In this document: piece after piece, positions 25,726-35,022 of the stretch
Layout of the letters: each line of letters starts with the position of its first letter
Numbering within the stretch: the first letter of the stretch is position 1
NCBI GenBank assembly: GCA_937888805.1
Contig: CALBEY010000020.1
Span: 17,631 to 81,630, forward strand
Direction of reading: 5' to 3'
Source: an uncultured Burkholderiaceae bacterium
GTDB lineage: Bacteria > Pseudomonadota > Gammaproteobacteria > Burkholderiales > Burkholderiaceae_B
Length of the DNA stretch: 64,000 nucleotides
Translations under genes and position numbers: made by a program
The notes under the pieces: model-generated
Seen by the model: only the letters and a program-made list of their open reading frames with translations
The model's database searches: none
What the model was told of the DNA's origin: nothing

Positions 25726-26409
25726 ATGTTGCATACATATTTAGATGACGACACTGGCATATTGACGCTTACCTTATCGCGAGCGCCGGTCAACGCCCTA
25801 AATGAGGCGATCTACGATCAACTTCACCACGCTTTCATTACCGCACAAAAAGACCCTAGTGTTCGCGCAGTGGTGTTGGCTGCTGATGGTCAAAAAGCAT
25901 TTTGCGCGGGCGCTGATGTCAAGGAATATGCTGACCTTGCGCACAAAGAGGCCGAGGTAAAGCAATTGAGGTTTTTACTGCGTTGCTTGATTGACGTGGT
26001 TAATTGTCCCAAGCCTGTCATTGCAGCAGTTCATGCGCCTGCGATCGGGGCGGGATTGATGTTGGCTTGTGCCTGTGACGAGATTGTGCTGTCGCAAAGT
26101 GCTTGGGTTTCATTGCCCGAATCCAAACTCAATCTACCCACCCCGATTGGTGCCGCGATTGCTGCCCGACGATTTGATCCTAGGGCCATACAAACGCTGG
26201 TCCAGCGAGCAGAAAGGCTCAACGCAGAGCAATGCCTAGCGGCTGGTTTTGCTGACCAAATCGTGCCCCAAGATGAGGTCATGGCAGTGGTTCAGCAACG
26301 ATTAACGGCTTATGCAGACATCCACAGTGATGTTTATGCCGTCAATAAACGTTGGCTTAATCGAGACGTCACAGCCATCCTTCAGGCTTCGTGTGATTAC
26401 GTGTCTTAA
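25726..26409 (+). CDS. Enoyl-CoA hydratase/isomerase family protein (second crotonase)
   Basis: This is a 227-residue crotonase homologue, shorter than usual at the C-terminus. The oxyanion hole segments are KAFCAGADVKEYAD and APAIGAGLMLACACDEIVLS. The first catalytic Glu seen in hydratases is replaced (GAGLM where the neighbour has GGGFE), while SLPESKLNL keeps the second. That pattern fits an isomerase, a thioesterase-like hydrolase or another crotonase activity more than a standard hydratase. The ATG at 25726 is 5 nt after the previous stop; the longer frame from 25624 overlaps the first crotonase. Its stop overlaps that of the convergent dioxygenase. Confidence 0.87.
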   Translation: MLHTYLDDDTGILTLTLSRAPVNALNEAIYDQLHHAFITAQKDPSVRAVVLAADGQKAFCAGADVKEYADLAHKEAEVKQLRFLLRCLIDVVNCPKPVIAAVHAPAIGAGLMLACACDEIVLSQSAWVSLPESKLNLPTPIGAAIAARRFDPRAIQTLVQRAERLNAEQCLAAGFADQIVPQDEVMAVVQQRLTAYADIHSDVYAVNKRWLNRDVTAILQASCDYVS

Positions 26410-27251
26410 ACCGGGACGTCACCTTTGAGGGTGATTCGGTGTAACAAGCGTTTGTGGCCGTGATAGTCGTTAACCGGATTGTGCAATACGCAGCGGTTAT
26501 CCCAAAGTGCGATTGAGCTCTCTTGCCAGTTAAATCGGCACGTGAACTCTGCTTTGGTCTGATGCGCGAACAGAAATTCCAGTAAAGGCTGACTTTCTTG
26601 TTCAGTCCAACCCACAAAATGCGTGGTGTGAGCGGGATTGACGTACAGTGTTTTTCGGCCAGTTTCAGGATGAGTTCGGATCACAGGATGCTCACCGACC
26701 AGTGCTTGATTGGCTTTGTCAGTGGCTGAGTCAGCCACACGGTCTTCGCGGGTTTTGGTGACTTCAGCTTTGGTGGAGCAGTTGGCCGCTTTCAGTGTGC
26801 TGAGTGTCTTTTTTAGCCCGTCGGAAAGGGCGTCGTAGGCAGCGTAACCACTGGCAAACAAGGTGTCACCGCCTTTTGGGGGTAGTTCGCGAGCGATCAA
26901 CATGGTGGCCATGGGTGGGGCGTTGAGATAGGCCGTATCGGTATGCCAGATGCCACCAAAGTTGTGTTTCTCGTGTGGCAACTTCAGCACTGGGATGATC
27001 ATGGGATATTCGGGTATGCCTTTGACAAACGGATACTCAACCACGTCACCAAATCGCTCGGCAAATGCCTGAAAGGCACTCGGTTCAAGTGGCTGATTTC
27101 TAAAGAAAACAACGCCGTGTTCAAGCCAGACCGCTCGTATGGCTTGAACATCTTCGTCTGAGAGGGGGGCGGTGAGGTCCACGCCATGAATCTCAGCGCC
27201 AATGGCCCCGGCTATCGGTTTAACGTCAAGTGATAAGTTTGTGGTTGTCAT
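26406..27251 (-). CDS. TauD/TfdA-family alpha-ketoglutarate-dependent dioxygenase
   Basis: This 281-residue Fe(II) dioxygenase has the facial-triad start IWHTDTAY (H103, D105). The distal part is SIALWDNRCVLHNPVNDYHGHKRLLHRITL, with the third His and the oxoglutarate-binding Arg. The N-terminus GAIGAEIHGVDL is the TauD-family entry motif. I chose the ATG at 27251, since GGAAGA lies about 10 nt upstream; an upstream ATG at 27308 adds 19 residues. Members release sulfite from taurine, or oxidise phenoxy acids or other small carboxylates. The neighbours do not fix the substrate. It is the third gene of a thioesterase-DsbA-dioxygenase set. Confidence 0.9.
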   Translation of the reverse strand: MTTTNLSLDVKPIAGAIGAEIHGVDLTAPLSDEDVQAIRAVWLEHGVVFFRNQPLEPSAFQAFAERFGDVVEYPFVKGIPEYPMIIPVLKLPHEKHNFGGIWHTDTAYLNAPPMATMLIARELPPKGGDTLFASGYAAYDALSDGLKKTLSTLKAANCSTKAEVTKTREDRVADSATDKANQALVGEHPVIRTHPETGRKTLYVNPAHTTHFVGWTEQESQPLLEFLFAHQTKAEFTCRFNWQESSIALWDNRCVLHNPVNDYHGHKRLLHRITLKGDVPV

Positions 27252-27304
27252 CTGCTGTTGTCTTCCGGTCGAAATAATTGTGTTTTTCAAATGAAGCCAA
27301 GTTG

Positions 27305-28000
27305 TCAAATCGATTCGCTTGGCAAATCTTCGCGGGCGCGTTTGGCCGCTTGTTGTATGGCGGCAGCCAGGTGTTCGACTGGCTGGGCCCCCTCAACTAA
27401 AAATTTGTTGTTCAGAATAAAAGCCGGTACGCCATGGATGTCGAGCATTTTGTAGCGCGCCTGGGCTGCGCGCACGTCTTGTGCGTATTCGTCATCTAGT
27501 AAGACTTCGCGGGCTCGATCCGTGTCAAGCGCAGCTTGGGCGACGGCCGCAAGCAAGGTGTCTGGCTCATCCATGTCCTCCACGCTGGTGAAGTAGGCCG
27601 CTAGCAGGGCTTTTTTAAGCAGAAGTGCAGATTCAGGGCTCTGTTCGGTCTGGGCCCAATGAATCAAGCGGTGACAATTGAAGGTGTTGTAGACATGTTT
27701 GCGACCCTCTGGGTGAAAAGCAAATCCCACTTCGGCAGCCCGGTCATAAATACGCTGTTGGTTGATTCGCACCTGTTGCGCTGAAATGCCGTACTTGTTC
27801 GCGAGGTAGCCAATCACCTCTTCGCCGCCGATGGGCATGTCAGGATTGAGTTCAAAGGGTTGTAGATAAACACGAACCACGATTTGACCGCGCGACATTT
27901 TATCGGTGATCGCAATCGCCTTTTCTAAGGTCGTCAAGCCAATGGCGCACCACGGGCAGGCCACATCTGACACCATGTCAATTCGCACAACATCGCTCAT
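27305..28000 (-). CDS. FrnE-like DsbA-family oxidoreductase
   Basis: This is a 231-residue thioredoxin-fold protein with a helical insert and no signal peptide, so it is cytosolic. The redox motif is C15-P-W-C18 in DVACPWCAIG, and the cis-Pro loop is GVPAFILNNKFLVEGAQP. HKHVYNTFNCHRLIHWA-like residues (KHVYNTFNCHRLIHWAQ) match the FrnE/YwbO group. The ATG at 28000 overlaps the stop of the thioesterase gene by 4 nt, which fixes the start. FrnE homologues act as stress-related disulfide isomerases or in polyketide pathways; the role here is not known. Confidence 0.9.
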   Translation of the reverse strand: MSDVVRIDMVSDVACPWCAIGLTTLEKAIAITDKMSRGQIVVRVYLQPFELNPDMPIGGEEVIGYLANKYGISAQQVRINQQRIYDRAAEVGFAFHPEGRKHVYNTFNCHRLIHWAQTEQSPESALLLKKALLAAYFTSVEDMDEPDTLLAAVAQAALDTDRAREVLLDDEYAQDVRAAQARYKMLDIHGVPAFILNNKFLVEGAQPVEHLAAAIQQAAKRAREDLPSESI

Positions 28001-28440
28001 GTACTTTCCTTGGGTTTTGGCCAAAGTATCATTTGGCTGCACCTAAACAATGCAATTTTTACACCATTTTCCGCATCAAACACCTCAGCATCCCAGACTT
28101 GGGTATTGCGACCCAAGTGCTGGGCTCTGGCCACGCAGTGAACTTCGCTGCCTCGGGTCGTGCCTAAAAAATTACTTTTCAGTTCGATCGTGGTGAAGGA
28201 ATGTGCCCCAGGCGGCAAATGTGCGACCGTTGCATAGCCACAGGTGGTGTCGGCAAGCGCAATCACGCTGGCTGCATGTAGGTAAGTGTTAGGGGCAAAA
28301 TGAATGCTTTTAAGCGCCATCAGACTTTTCACTTCTTTGGACTTCAATTCTGTTAACACCACCCCCATCAGGCCCGGTAAATTGTCATTCGAGCGTTGGT
28401 TCAGTATTTCTAAGGTGATGTCATCGCGTAGCTTGGTCAT
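27997..28440 (-). CDS. PaaI-type hotdog thioesterase
   Basis: This is a 147-residue single hotdog domain. The central helix segment HAASVIALADTTCGYAT and the strand FTTIELKSNFLGTTRGSEVHCVARAQHLGRNTQVWDAEV are typical for PaaI/YbdB-like thioesterases, with the Asp in ALADT. It would hydrolyse acyl- or aryl-CoA thioesters in the cytosol. It overlaps the FrnE-like gene by ATGA and is the first gene of this minus-strand group. Confidence 0.88.
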   Translation of the reverse strand: MTKLRDDITLEILNQRSNDNLPGLMGVVLTELKSKEVKSLMALKSIHFAPNTYLHAASVIALADTTCGYATVAHLPPGAHSFTTIELKSNFLGTTRGSEVHCVARAQHLGRNTQVWDAEVFDAENGVKIALFRCSQMILWPKPKEST

Positions 28441-28531
28441 TGCTTTGTTTATTTACTTGTTAAGGATTTAATCTTTGGTGAGCATAATGGTTAGGCGAGC
28501 TCGCGTCAGCTTGTTTGCGCACCTTCACATG

Positions 28532-31500
28532 TTAGCCCGCTGAGTTGCCCTTAGGTCGCGATCCGATGCGAAACCACCACGCGTAAAGCGCGGGCACAAA
28601 TAGCAGGGTAATGGCCGTGCCAACCAACACACCGCCAATCAAAACGTAGGCCAAAGGTCCCCAGAAACGATCGAGGGTGAGCGGCACGAATGCCAGGGCT
28701 GCAGCCACAGCGGTTAACACCACGGGGCGAGCCCGTTGTACCGCTGCTTCGATCACTGCCTGCCGCGGCGCCATCCCCTCGAGGGCGTTATCCGCAATCT
28801 GTTGGGTCAATATCAGGGTGTTGCGCATCAAAATGCCAGCCAAGCCAATTAGCCCCAAAAGCGCCACAAAGCCAAACGGTTGAGAAAACAACAACAAAGC
28901 CAATACCGCTCCGATCAACCCCAGTGGTGCTGTGGCCACCACCATAAACATCCCAGAAAAACTGCGCATCTGTAGCATGATGAACACCAACATCAGGGCG
29001 ACCATCAGGGGTTGGAGTTTTTGGATGGAAGCATCGGCTTTTGCCGACTGCTCAATGGATCCGGCAATGCTGATGGCATAACCCTCGGGCAAGTCAGCAC
29101 GCACTGATGAAAGCGCGGCCCAGACGGCCATGGCCACATCGGGTGGTTGCGCGCCTTTTACATCGCCATTAACGTACAGAAAAGGCTGACGGTTGTAGCG
29201 CTTGATAACGGGATCTTCAAACGCAATGGTGGCTGTGCCGAGTTGTGTCAGCGGCACCTTGGTGCCGTCTGGGGTGATGATTTCTATGCCTTCGAGCAAT
29301 TCGCCACGAGTGGGTGCCATTCGTGCGCGGACTTGCACGCTGCGGGTGCCTTCACGCACGTTGGTCACGGGTACGCCATTGAGTTGGAACTGTAATTGCA
29401 AGGCCACCTCGCGCGTTGTTAAGCCTAAGGTCCGTAAGACTTGGGTGTCCATGTCTAGGTCAAGGGTCGGTGCGCGTTCGTCCCAATCTAAGTTGGGGTC
29501 GACCATGTGAGGGTTTTGTTGCATCACGTTACGCACTTGATGGCCTATGGTGCGTAAAACCGCGGTGTCGGGGCCCGTCACCCTAAAGCTCACAGGCCAA
29601 TCCACGGGTGGCCCAAAAAGAAGGCGCGCGACCCGCACCCGCGCTTGAGCATAAGTGCCTTCGGCGATTCGACCATTGAGAAATTCGATCAATGTTTCTC
29701 GGCTTTTGTCGTCTTGGGTCACCGCAATCATCTTCGCGAAGCCCGGGTTGGGTTGTTCAGGATTGGCGGAAATAAAAAAGCGAGGTGCGCCAGCCCCTAT
29801 GTAGGCCGAAAGGGTTTCAATTTCGGGTCGGTCGATGAGATCCCTCTCTAAGGCACGAACAACCGAATCAGTCACGCCGATGGCTGAACCCTCCGGCAAA
29901 TAAACGCTGATTAGAACTTCGGGCCGATCAGAGCTTGGGAAGAACTGTTTTTCGACAGGCCCAGCCATGCTGGCAATGCTCAGCACCAGAGCGGCCAATG
30001 TGGCAAGGACGACACGTTTGCGTCGGGTGACGCACCACGTGATGATGGCGCGCAGTCGTTCATAGCCTGGGGTTCGGTAAAGCAAGTCGTGTGCGTTGTG
30101 TGGGTCTTGTGAACTTTGTGCGTTTTGTGCTGAGTCTTGTTTGATCTCAGGCAAGATTTTGACACCCAGATAGGGCGTGAAGGTCACGGCCACCACCCAC
30201 GACACCAAGAGCGCGAAGGCCAGTACCCAAAAAATGCCACCTGCGTACTCACCAACCGCCGAGCGCGCAAAGCCGATGGGCACAAATCCGGCCACCGTCA
30301 CCAAAGTACCAAATAGCATCGGGGCCGCTGTCACCTCCCAGGCGTGGCTTGCCGCCCTAACGCGATCCCAGCCCTGTTCCATCTTAACGATCATCATTTC
30401 AATGGCAATGATGGCGTCATCAACCAATAGCCCTAGCGCTATGATGAGTGCGCCCAAAGATATGCGGTCAAGGTTCATGCCTGTGAGTTTCATCAGCACA
30501 AAAGTCAGGCCTAGGGTCAGGGGAATTGACAACCCAACAATCAAGCCAGCGCGCAAACCAATGGCTAAGACGCTCACCGCCATCACAACGGCCATGGCCA
30601 CCAAAAACTTGATTTGAAACAAGTCGACGGCCTGTGCAATGGCATCAGCCTGGTTGGTGATTTGGGTTAAAGACATGCCCAGTGGCAGTTCCTTGCGCTC
30701 GAGCGCGAGAAAGGCTGATAGCCTTTCACCAAGCGCCAACCCGTCTTCACCGTCAGCGGCAACCACACCGAGTAGCACGCTGTCTTGGCCGGAGGCTCGG
30801 ATCATGTAGGTGGGTGGCTCCTCGTAGCCCCGTTCTACCTCAGCAATGTCGCCTAATCGAATGACGCGGTTGTTGACGCGAAGCGGCACGTTGGCCAAAG
30901 CTTGTAGGTCTGTTAAGTCTGCGTCAATCCGCACGTAAACACGAGCGCCAGCGGTTTCGATTTGGCCCGCAGGCACCAAATCGTTGTTGGCTTGTATAGC
31001 GGTTAAAACATCAGGCGCTGAGAGCCCGAGGTTAGCGAGTTTGGCGCGATCAAAGTTGATGTGCAGTCGTTGTGGTCTTTCGCCCAACAAAAATACTTTT
31101 TGTATGCCCTTAACGCGCTGCAATCGGTCTCGAATGTTATCGGCATCTTTGACCAATTCTGACATCGGCAGACCGGGTGCCATCAAAGCAATCATTGAGA
31201 AATAGACGTCTGAGAAGTCATCATTGATAATGGGGCCAATGACACCGGCTGGCAGGCGAGGTGACTCGTCTAGCATGCGCTTTCGGACTTCGTAGAAGAG
31301 GTCTGGCACGATGTCGCTGGGCGAAAAATCTTCAAACTCAACCATCATGTCGGCGCGACCCGGTCGAATGGTCGTTTCGACTTTTAAAAAATAATCCACC
31401 TCTTGAATACGGCGCTCGAGGCGATCGACGACTTGGGTCTGCAATTCATCGGGTGTGGCCCCTGGCCAAAGGACTGAGACCACCATAACCCGAACGGTAA

Positions 31501-31627
31501 AGGGCGGGTCTTCGGCACGCCCGAGCGAGTTGAATGCGTACAGACCCGCGATGATGGATAAGATCAGAAAAAAAAGCGTGACCGATCGTTCGCGAACAGC
31601 TAGCGCCGACAGATTCGGAAAACTCAT
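28532..31627 (-). CDS. RND efflux transporter permease
   Basis: This is a 1031-residue AcrB-like inner-membrane protein. It has an N-terminal membrane segment (ERSVTLFFLILSIIAGLYAF), a first large periplasmic loop, a membrane block with GLLVDDAIIAIEMM (the TM4 charged site of the family), a second membrane segment near residue 530, a second periplasmic loop, and a last block with GLIGLAGILMRNTLILTQQI. Length and 12-segment layout are normal for RND. It overlaps the adaptor stop by 4 nt. No outer-membrane factor is adjacent, so it probably uses a TolC encoded elsewhere. The spectrum (drug, metal or detergent) cannot be told; the absence of met-rich metal motifs argues against CusA. Confidence 0.93.
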   Translation of the reverse strand: MSFPNLSALAVRERSVTLFFLILSIIAGLYAFNSLGRAEDPPFTVRVMVVSVLWPGATPDELQTQVVDRLERRIQEVDYFLKVETTIRPGRADMMVEFEDFSPSDIVPDLFYEVRKRMLDESPRLPAGVIGPIINDDFSDVYFSMIALMAPGLPMSELVKDADNIRDRLQRVKGIQKVFLLGERPQRLHINFDRAKLANLGLSAPDVLTAIQANNDLVPAGQIETAGARVYVRIDADLTDLQALANVPLRVNNRVIRLGDIAEVERGYEEPPTYMIRASGQDSVLLGVVAADGEDGLALGERLSAFLALERKELPLGMSLTQITNQADAIAQAVDLFQIKFLVAMAVVMAVSVLAIGLRAGLIVGLSIPLTLGLTFVLMKLTGMNLDRISLGALIIALGLLVDDAIIAIEMMIVKMEQGWDRVRAASHAWEVTAAPMLFGTLVTVAGFVPIGFARSAVGEYAGGIFWVLAFALLVSWVVAVTFTPYLGVKILPEIKQDSAQNAQSSQDPHNAHDLLYRTPGYERLRAIITWCVTRRKRVVLATLAALVLSIASMAGPVEKQFFPSSDRPEVLISVYLPEGSAIGVTDSVVRALERDLIDRPEIETLSAYIGAGAPRFFISANPEQPNPGFAKMIAVTQDDKSRETLIEFLNGRIAEGTYAQARVRVARLLFGPPVDWPVSFRVTGPDTAVLRTIGHQVRNVMQQNPHMVDPNLDWDERAPTLDLDMDTQVLRTLGLTTREVALQLQFQLNGVPVTNVREGTRSVQVRARMAPTRGELLEGIEIITPDGTKVPLTQLGTATIAFEDPVIKRYNRQPFLYVNGDVKGAQPPDVAMAVWAALSSVRADLPEGYAISIAGSIEQSAKADASIQKLQPLMVALMLVFIMLQMRSFSGMFMVVATAPLGLIGAVLALLLFSQPFGFVALLGLIGLAGILMRNTLILTQQIADNALEGMAPRQAVIEAAVQRARPVVLTAVAAALAFVPLTLDRFWGPLAYVLIGGVLVGTAITLLFVPALYAWWFRIGSRPKGNSAG

Positions 31628-32721
31628 GGTGCTGGACTGGGCTGAACCTTTACGGCCATGCCTGGTTGTATGAGATGGGTGCCCATGGCGATCACTGGTG
31701 CACCGGGTGCCAAAGTGGATTGCACCTGAGCGTTCTCAGTCGAAAGTGAGAGCACTTGAACCGGTACCGCTTGCGTGAGACCGTCAACCACGATCCAGAC
31801 CTGTGCGCCCTGACCGCGTTCGTCTAGGGCACCAAGCGGCACACGAATTACGTTTTGGCCAGGCTCGCCAGTGGTGATGGTGAGTTGTGCCACAGAGCCA
31901 ATGGGTAGAGCCGTGTCTTGACCGAGCAGGGTGTATCGAGTGCGAATGGTGCGCGATGCGCGGTCAGCTGCCCCGGCGACTTCACGTAAGCTTGCCTGCC
32001 AACGTTGATTGCCGCTAGACACGACGCCGCTGGCAGGCGCTTTTAAGCCCTGTGGCAGAAACACTTCAATATCAATGGGTCCGGCCTGTGCAAACAGAGC
32101 CACCGCAAGGCCAGGTGTCACCACTTGACCCACTTCAGCCAAGGTTTCAGTCACGATGCCATGGTCTTGCGCTTTGAGCGTGGCGTAATCCACAGCAAAA
32201 CGGGCTTGTTGTGCGCGCGCGAGTGCAGCATCCAATCTAGTCTGGCTTTCTTGGGCGATTTGTTCGACGCGATCTAGGGCTTGTTGGCTGATGAATCCAG
32301 ATTTTGAAAGAGATTGACTGCGTTGCAATTCATCTTGCGTGGTTTTAACGGACGATTGTGCCGCTGAAACCTCAGCTTGGGCCAGTGTCAAGGCTTGCTC
32401 GAGATCGCGCGGGTCAAGTGTAAATAGGGTTTGACCGGGAGTGACCACATCGCCAGCTTGTACCAAGCGGCGGTCAATGCGACCCCCGACTTGGAACGAA
32501 ATTGGGTTTTGTCGGACGGCTTGGATCGTGCCTGACAAGACCAGTTGAGGGTCGATTGCCACTTGCGCGGCCACAGTTTTGACGATCGGTCGCGATTCGT
32601 CAATCGTGCTGTCTATTTCAGGCGCATCGCAAGCGGTCACTGCTATCGCTAAGGTCATCAAACCCAGCAATCGCCAAGCCGAAGAAAAGCGCGAAGATAT
32701 CAGAGACGAAATAATTGGCAT
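31624..32721 (-). CDS. RND periplasmic adaptor lipoprotein
   Basis: This 365-residue membrane-fusion protein links the RND pump to an outer-membrane channel. The N-terminus from the ATG at 32721 has a lipoprotein signal with the lipobox LAIAVTAC followed by DAPE. The lipoyl-like half motifs flank a coiled hairpin (ALTLAQAEVSAAQSSVKTTQDELQRSQSLS), followed by the beta-barrel and the C-terminal GSVAQLTITTG region. An in-frame ATG at 32781 would add 20 residues before the signal. It is 4-nt overlapped with the permease and is the first gene of the pump operon. Confidence 0.9.
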   Translation of the reverse strand: MPIISSLISSRFSSAWRLLGLMTLAIAVTACDAPEIDSTIDESRPIVKTVAAQVAIDPQLVLSGTIQAVRQNPISFQVGGRIDRRLVQAGDVVTPGQTLFTLDPRDLEQALTLAQAEVSAAQSSVKTTQDELQRSQSLSKSGFISQQALDRVEQIAQESQTRLDAALARAQQARFAVDYATLKAQDHGIVTETLAEVGQVVTPGLAVALFAQAGPIDIEVFLPQGLKAPASGVVSSGNQRWQASLREVAGAADRASRTIRTRYTLLGQDTALPIGSVAQLTITTGEPGQNVIRVPLGALDERGQGAQVWIVVDGLTQAVPVQVLSLSTENAQVQSTLAPGAPVIAMGTHLIQPGMAVKVQPSPAP

Positions 32722-32880
32722 GATATGGTTTTGTGCGTCGCAACACTCAATTAGACCAGAGAGAGGGCATTGTGTGTTCAATCCAGCACAGATTGAGCGC
32801 CAGTTTGTTATCTTTGACAGATATCCGATTAAAGGCTCAGGCGAATGTCGGGTCCACGTGATAAATAAAAAGGGAAAGTG

Positions 32881-33933
32881 ATGAGATTAGTAGTAATCCC
32901 CGGTGATGGCATCGGTCCAGAGACGGTCAGCGTGGCCGTGAAGGCCCTTGAAAAAGCGGCTCAGCAAAGCGAAGCGGTACTTGAGCTGGTGCATGAGATT
33001 GCTGGGCTCGACAGTTTGGCGCAACACGGCATCTCCGTTCGCCCTGAATTGATCAAAACGATCGAGGCTGCTGATGGCTTAATGATGGGTCCCATGACGA
33101 CCCATCAATTAAATGATGAAGCCAAAGGCCGGATTAATCCGTCTATGTTCTTTAGAAGGCACTTTGACTTGTATGCCAACATTCGACCGGCGCGAACTTT
33201 TGAAGGGGCGCCGATTCGGGTCAAGCCCTTTGACTTGGTGGTCGTTCGAGAAAACTCCGAAGGTTTTTATGCGGATCGCAACATGGTGTCAGGTGGCAGT
33301 GAGATGCTGGTGACTGATGATGTGGTGGTGTCGCTGCGACGGATCACGCGCGCGTGCTGCGAGCGCATTGCACGCCGTGCGTTTGAGCTGGCCATGACGC
33401 GGCGCAAGAAGGTCACCATCGTTCATAAAGCCAATGTCTTAAAGATTGGTGACGGCATGTTTGTACAAACATGTGAGGCCGTGGCCCGAGAGTTTCCTGA
33501 TGTGACGGTGGACTCGGTGATTGTTGACGCCATGATGGCGCTCGTTGTACGCCAACCTGAGCGTTTTGATGTGGTTGTCACAACCAATATGTTCGGTGAT
33601 ATTTTGTCTGACCTGACAGCCGAATTGGCTGGCAGTCTCGGGATGGCCGCATCCATCAATGCCGCTGATCACTTTGCCATGGCGCAAGCCGCTCACGGCT
33701 CGGCACCTGACATTGCCGGTCAAAATATTGCCAATCCTTTCAGCCAGATTGGGTCAGCAGCGATGCTGTTAAGCTGGTATTCACAGCGCACGGGCAAGCC
33801 TGAATACCTAGAGGTGGCCCAACGACTTGAGGCTGCAATGGTTAAAACCATACGTGAGGGCAAGGTCACGCGGGACATGGGCGGTAACTTGGGCACGGAT
33901 GCCGTTGGACGGGCGTTTTTAGCAAATTTATGA
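32881..33933 (+). CDS. Isocitrate/isopropylmalate dehydrogenase family protein
   Basis: This 350-residue beta-decarboxylating dehydrogenase has the N-terminal VVIPGDGIGPETVSVAV and the C-terminal nucleotide segment AAHGSAPDIAGQNIANPFSQIGSAAMLL. The substrate Arg region reads ANIRPARTF, and the Tyr of the active site is in SEGFYADRNM. This sequence is closer in look to the tartrate/homoisocitrate side than to biosynthetic LeuB, but the exact substrate is unsure. The ATG at 32881 is preceded by AAAGGGAAA. LeuB normally sits with leuCD, and none is nearby, so a catabolic role is more likely. It leads a four-gene plus-strand group. Confidence 0.88.
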   Translation: MRLVVIPGDGIGPETVSVAVKALEKAAQQSEAVLELVHEIAGLDSLAQHGISVRPELIKTIEAADGLMMGPMTTHQLNDEAKGRINPSMFFRRHFDLYANIRPARTFEGAPIRVKPFDLVVVRENSEGFYADRNMVSGGSEMLVTDDVVVSLRRITRACCERIARRAFELAMTRRKKVTIVHKANVLKIGDGMFVQTCEAVAREFPDVTVDSVIVDAMMALVVRQPERFDVVVTTNMFGDILSDLTAELAGSLGMAASINAADHFAMAQAAHGSAPDIAGQNIANPFSQIGSAAMLLSWYSQRTGKPEYLEVAQRLEAAMVKTIREGKVTRDMGGNLGTDAVGRAFLANL

Positions 33934-33952
33934 GTGAATGGAAGAGAACGTC

Positions 33953-34969
33953 ATGACGATCAAAAGAGTGGCAGTCGTGGGCGCGGGTTTGGCGGGTTTG
34001 ACCTGCGCACGTGAGTTGACCCAAGCGGGACTGGATGTGATCGTCTTTGAAAAGTCACGCGGTGTTGGTGGCCGGTTGTCAACGCGACGCGTTGACTGGG
34101 CGACGTTTGACCACGGTACCCAATACTTTACTGCTCGAGATCCTGTTTTTATGGATTGGATCAGTGGATTGATGGCCCTAGATATCGTGTCGCAATGGTC
34201 GCCGGTGATGAGCAAACCCAATCCGGCCGAACCTTGGTACGTGGCTAACCCGGGGATGAATTCACTGGCTCGGGCGCAAGCCAAAGATTTGAACGTGGTG
34301 CCCAATACGCGTGTTTCAGCCATTCAATGGCAGGGCAGTCAATGGCAATTGGCCTTTGAAGAGGCGGCAACTGAAATCGCTCACGACACGGCTGCTGACA
34401 CCGCCCCTGAGACAACATTCGATGCGGTGGTGGTTGCTGTTCCCAATGAGCAGGCCGTGCCTTTGTTGCAACCGCATCGGGCTGAATGGGCGGCGAGCTT
34501 GGCCGCCATTGCTTTATTGCCCTGCTGGACCGTGATGCTCAGTACCGAGCCTGTGGCGAGCACGCTCCAAGCGGGCCAGCCTAAGTCGGGCCCGATCGGT
34601 TGGTGGGCTCGCAACGACAGTAAGCCCGATCGATCAAAAAATGAGCGCCAACAAGACTGGGTGATTCAAGCCAATTCGACGTGGACTGAGCAGCACTTAA
34701 ATGCCGATAAAGCGGTGGTCATCGGCGAATTACAAAAAGCGTTGTTGGCGCAACTCGGTGTTGCACAAATGGTAAATACTCAAACGGCCATGGCGCACCG
34801 TTGGCTCTATGCGCGTCGAACCCCGGGTCTGGCTACATTGGGTTTAAGTTTGTGGCACGCGCAGCAGCGGTTGGGCGTTTGTGGTGACGGATTGACGCAT
34901 AGCCGTGTTGAACAAGCGTTCTTAAGCGGGCGCGACGTGGCCATGTCTATTTTGAATGAGCGTTCATAA
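33953..34969 (+). CDS. FAD-dependent oxidoreductase, renalase/amine-oxidase-like
   Basis: This 338-residue flavoprotein starts with the dinucleotide motif VAVVGAGLAGLTCARELTQAG and the second Glu site VIVFEKSRGVGGRLSTRR. The segment TFDHGTQYFTARDP is typical of the renalase-like NAD(P)/FAD group. The C-terminal FAD contact is LGVCGDGLTHSRVEQAFLSGRDVA. I prefer the ATG at 33953, with GGAAGAG at 33939-33945 upstream; a start at 33938 would add five residues. Function beyond a FAD oxidoreductase is unknown. It lies 19 nt after the dehydrogenase. Confidence 0.88.
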   Translation: MTIKRVAVVGAGLAGLTCARELTQAGLDVIVFEKSRGVGGRLSTRRVDWATFDHGTQYFTARDPVFMDWISGLMALDIVSQWSPVMSKPNPAEPWYVANPGMNSLARAQAKDLNVVPNTRVSAIQWQGSQWQLAFEEAATEIAHDTAADTAPETTFDAVVVAVPNEQAVPLLQPHRAEWAASLAAIALLPCWTVMLSTEPVASTLQAGQPKSGPIGWWARNDSKPDRSKNERQQDWVIQANSTWTEQHLNADKAVVIGELQKALLAQLGVAQMVNTQTAMAHRWLYARRTPGLATLGLSLWHAQQRLGVCGDGLTHSRVEQAFLSGRDVAMSILNERS

Positions 34970-35022
34970 GGCTGCGACCAAGCCACTAAGAAAAAGCCGT
35001 ACTCTTTTTAAAGGACCGAATC

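Noticed and set aside
30177..30617. 146-residue plus-strand ORF within the RND permease gene
   Set aside because: Antisense to conserved RND membrane segments; Ser/Thr/Lys-rich composition typical of a shadow frame.
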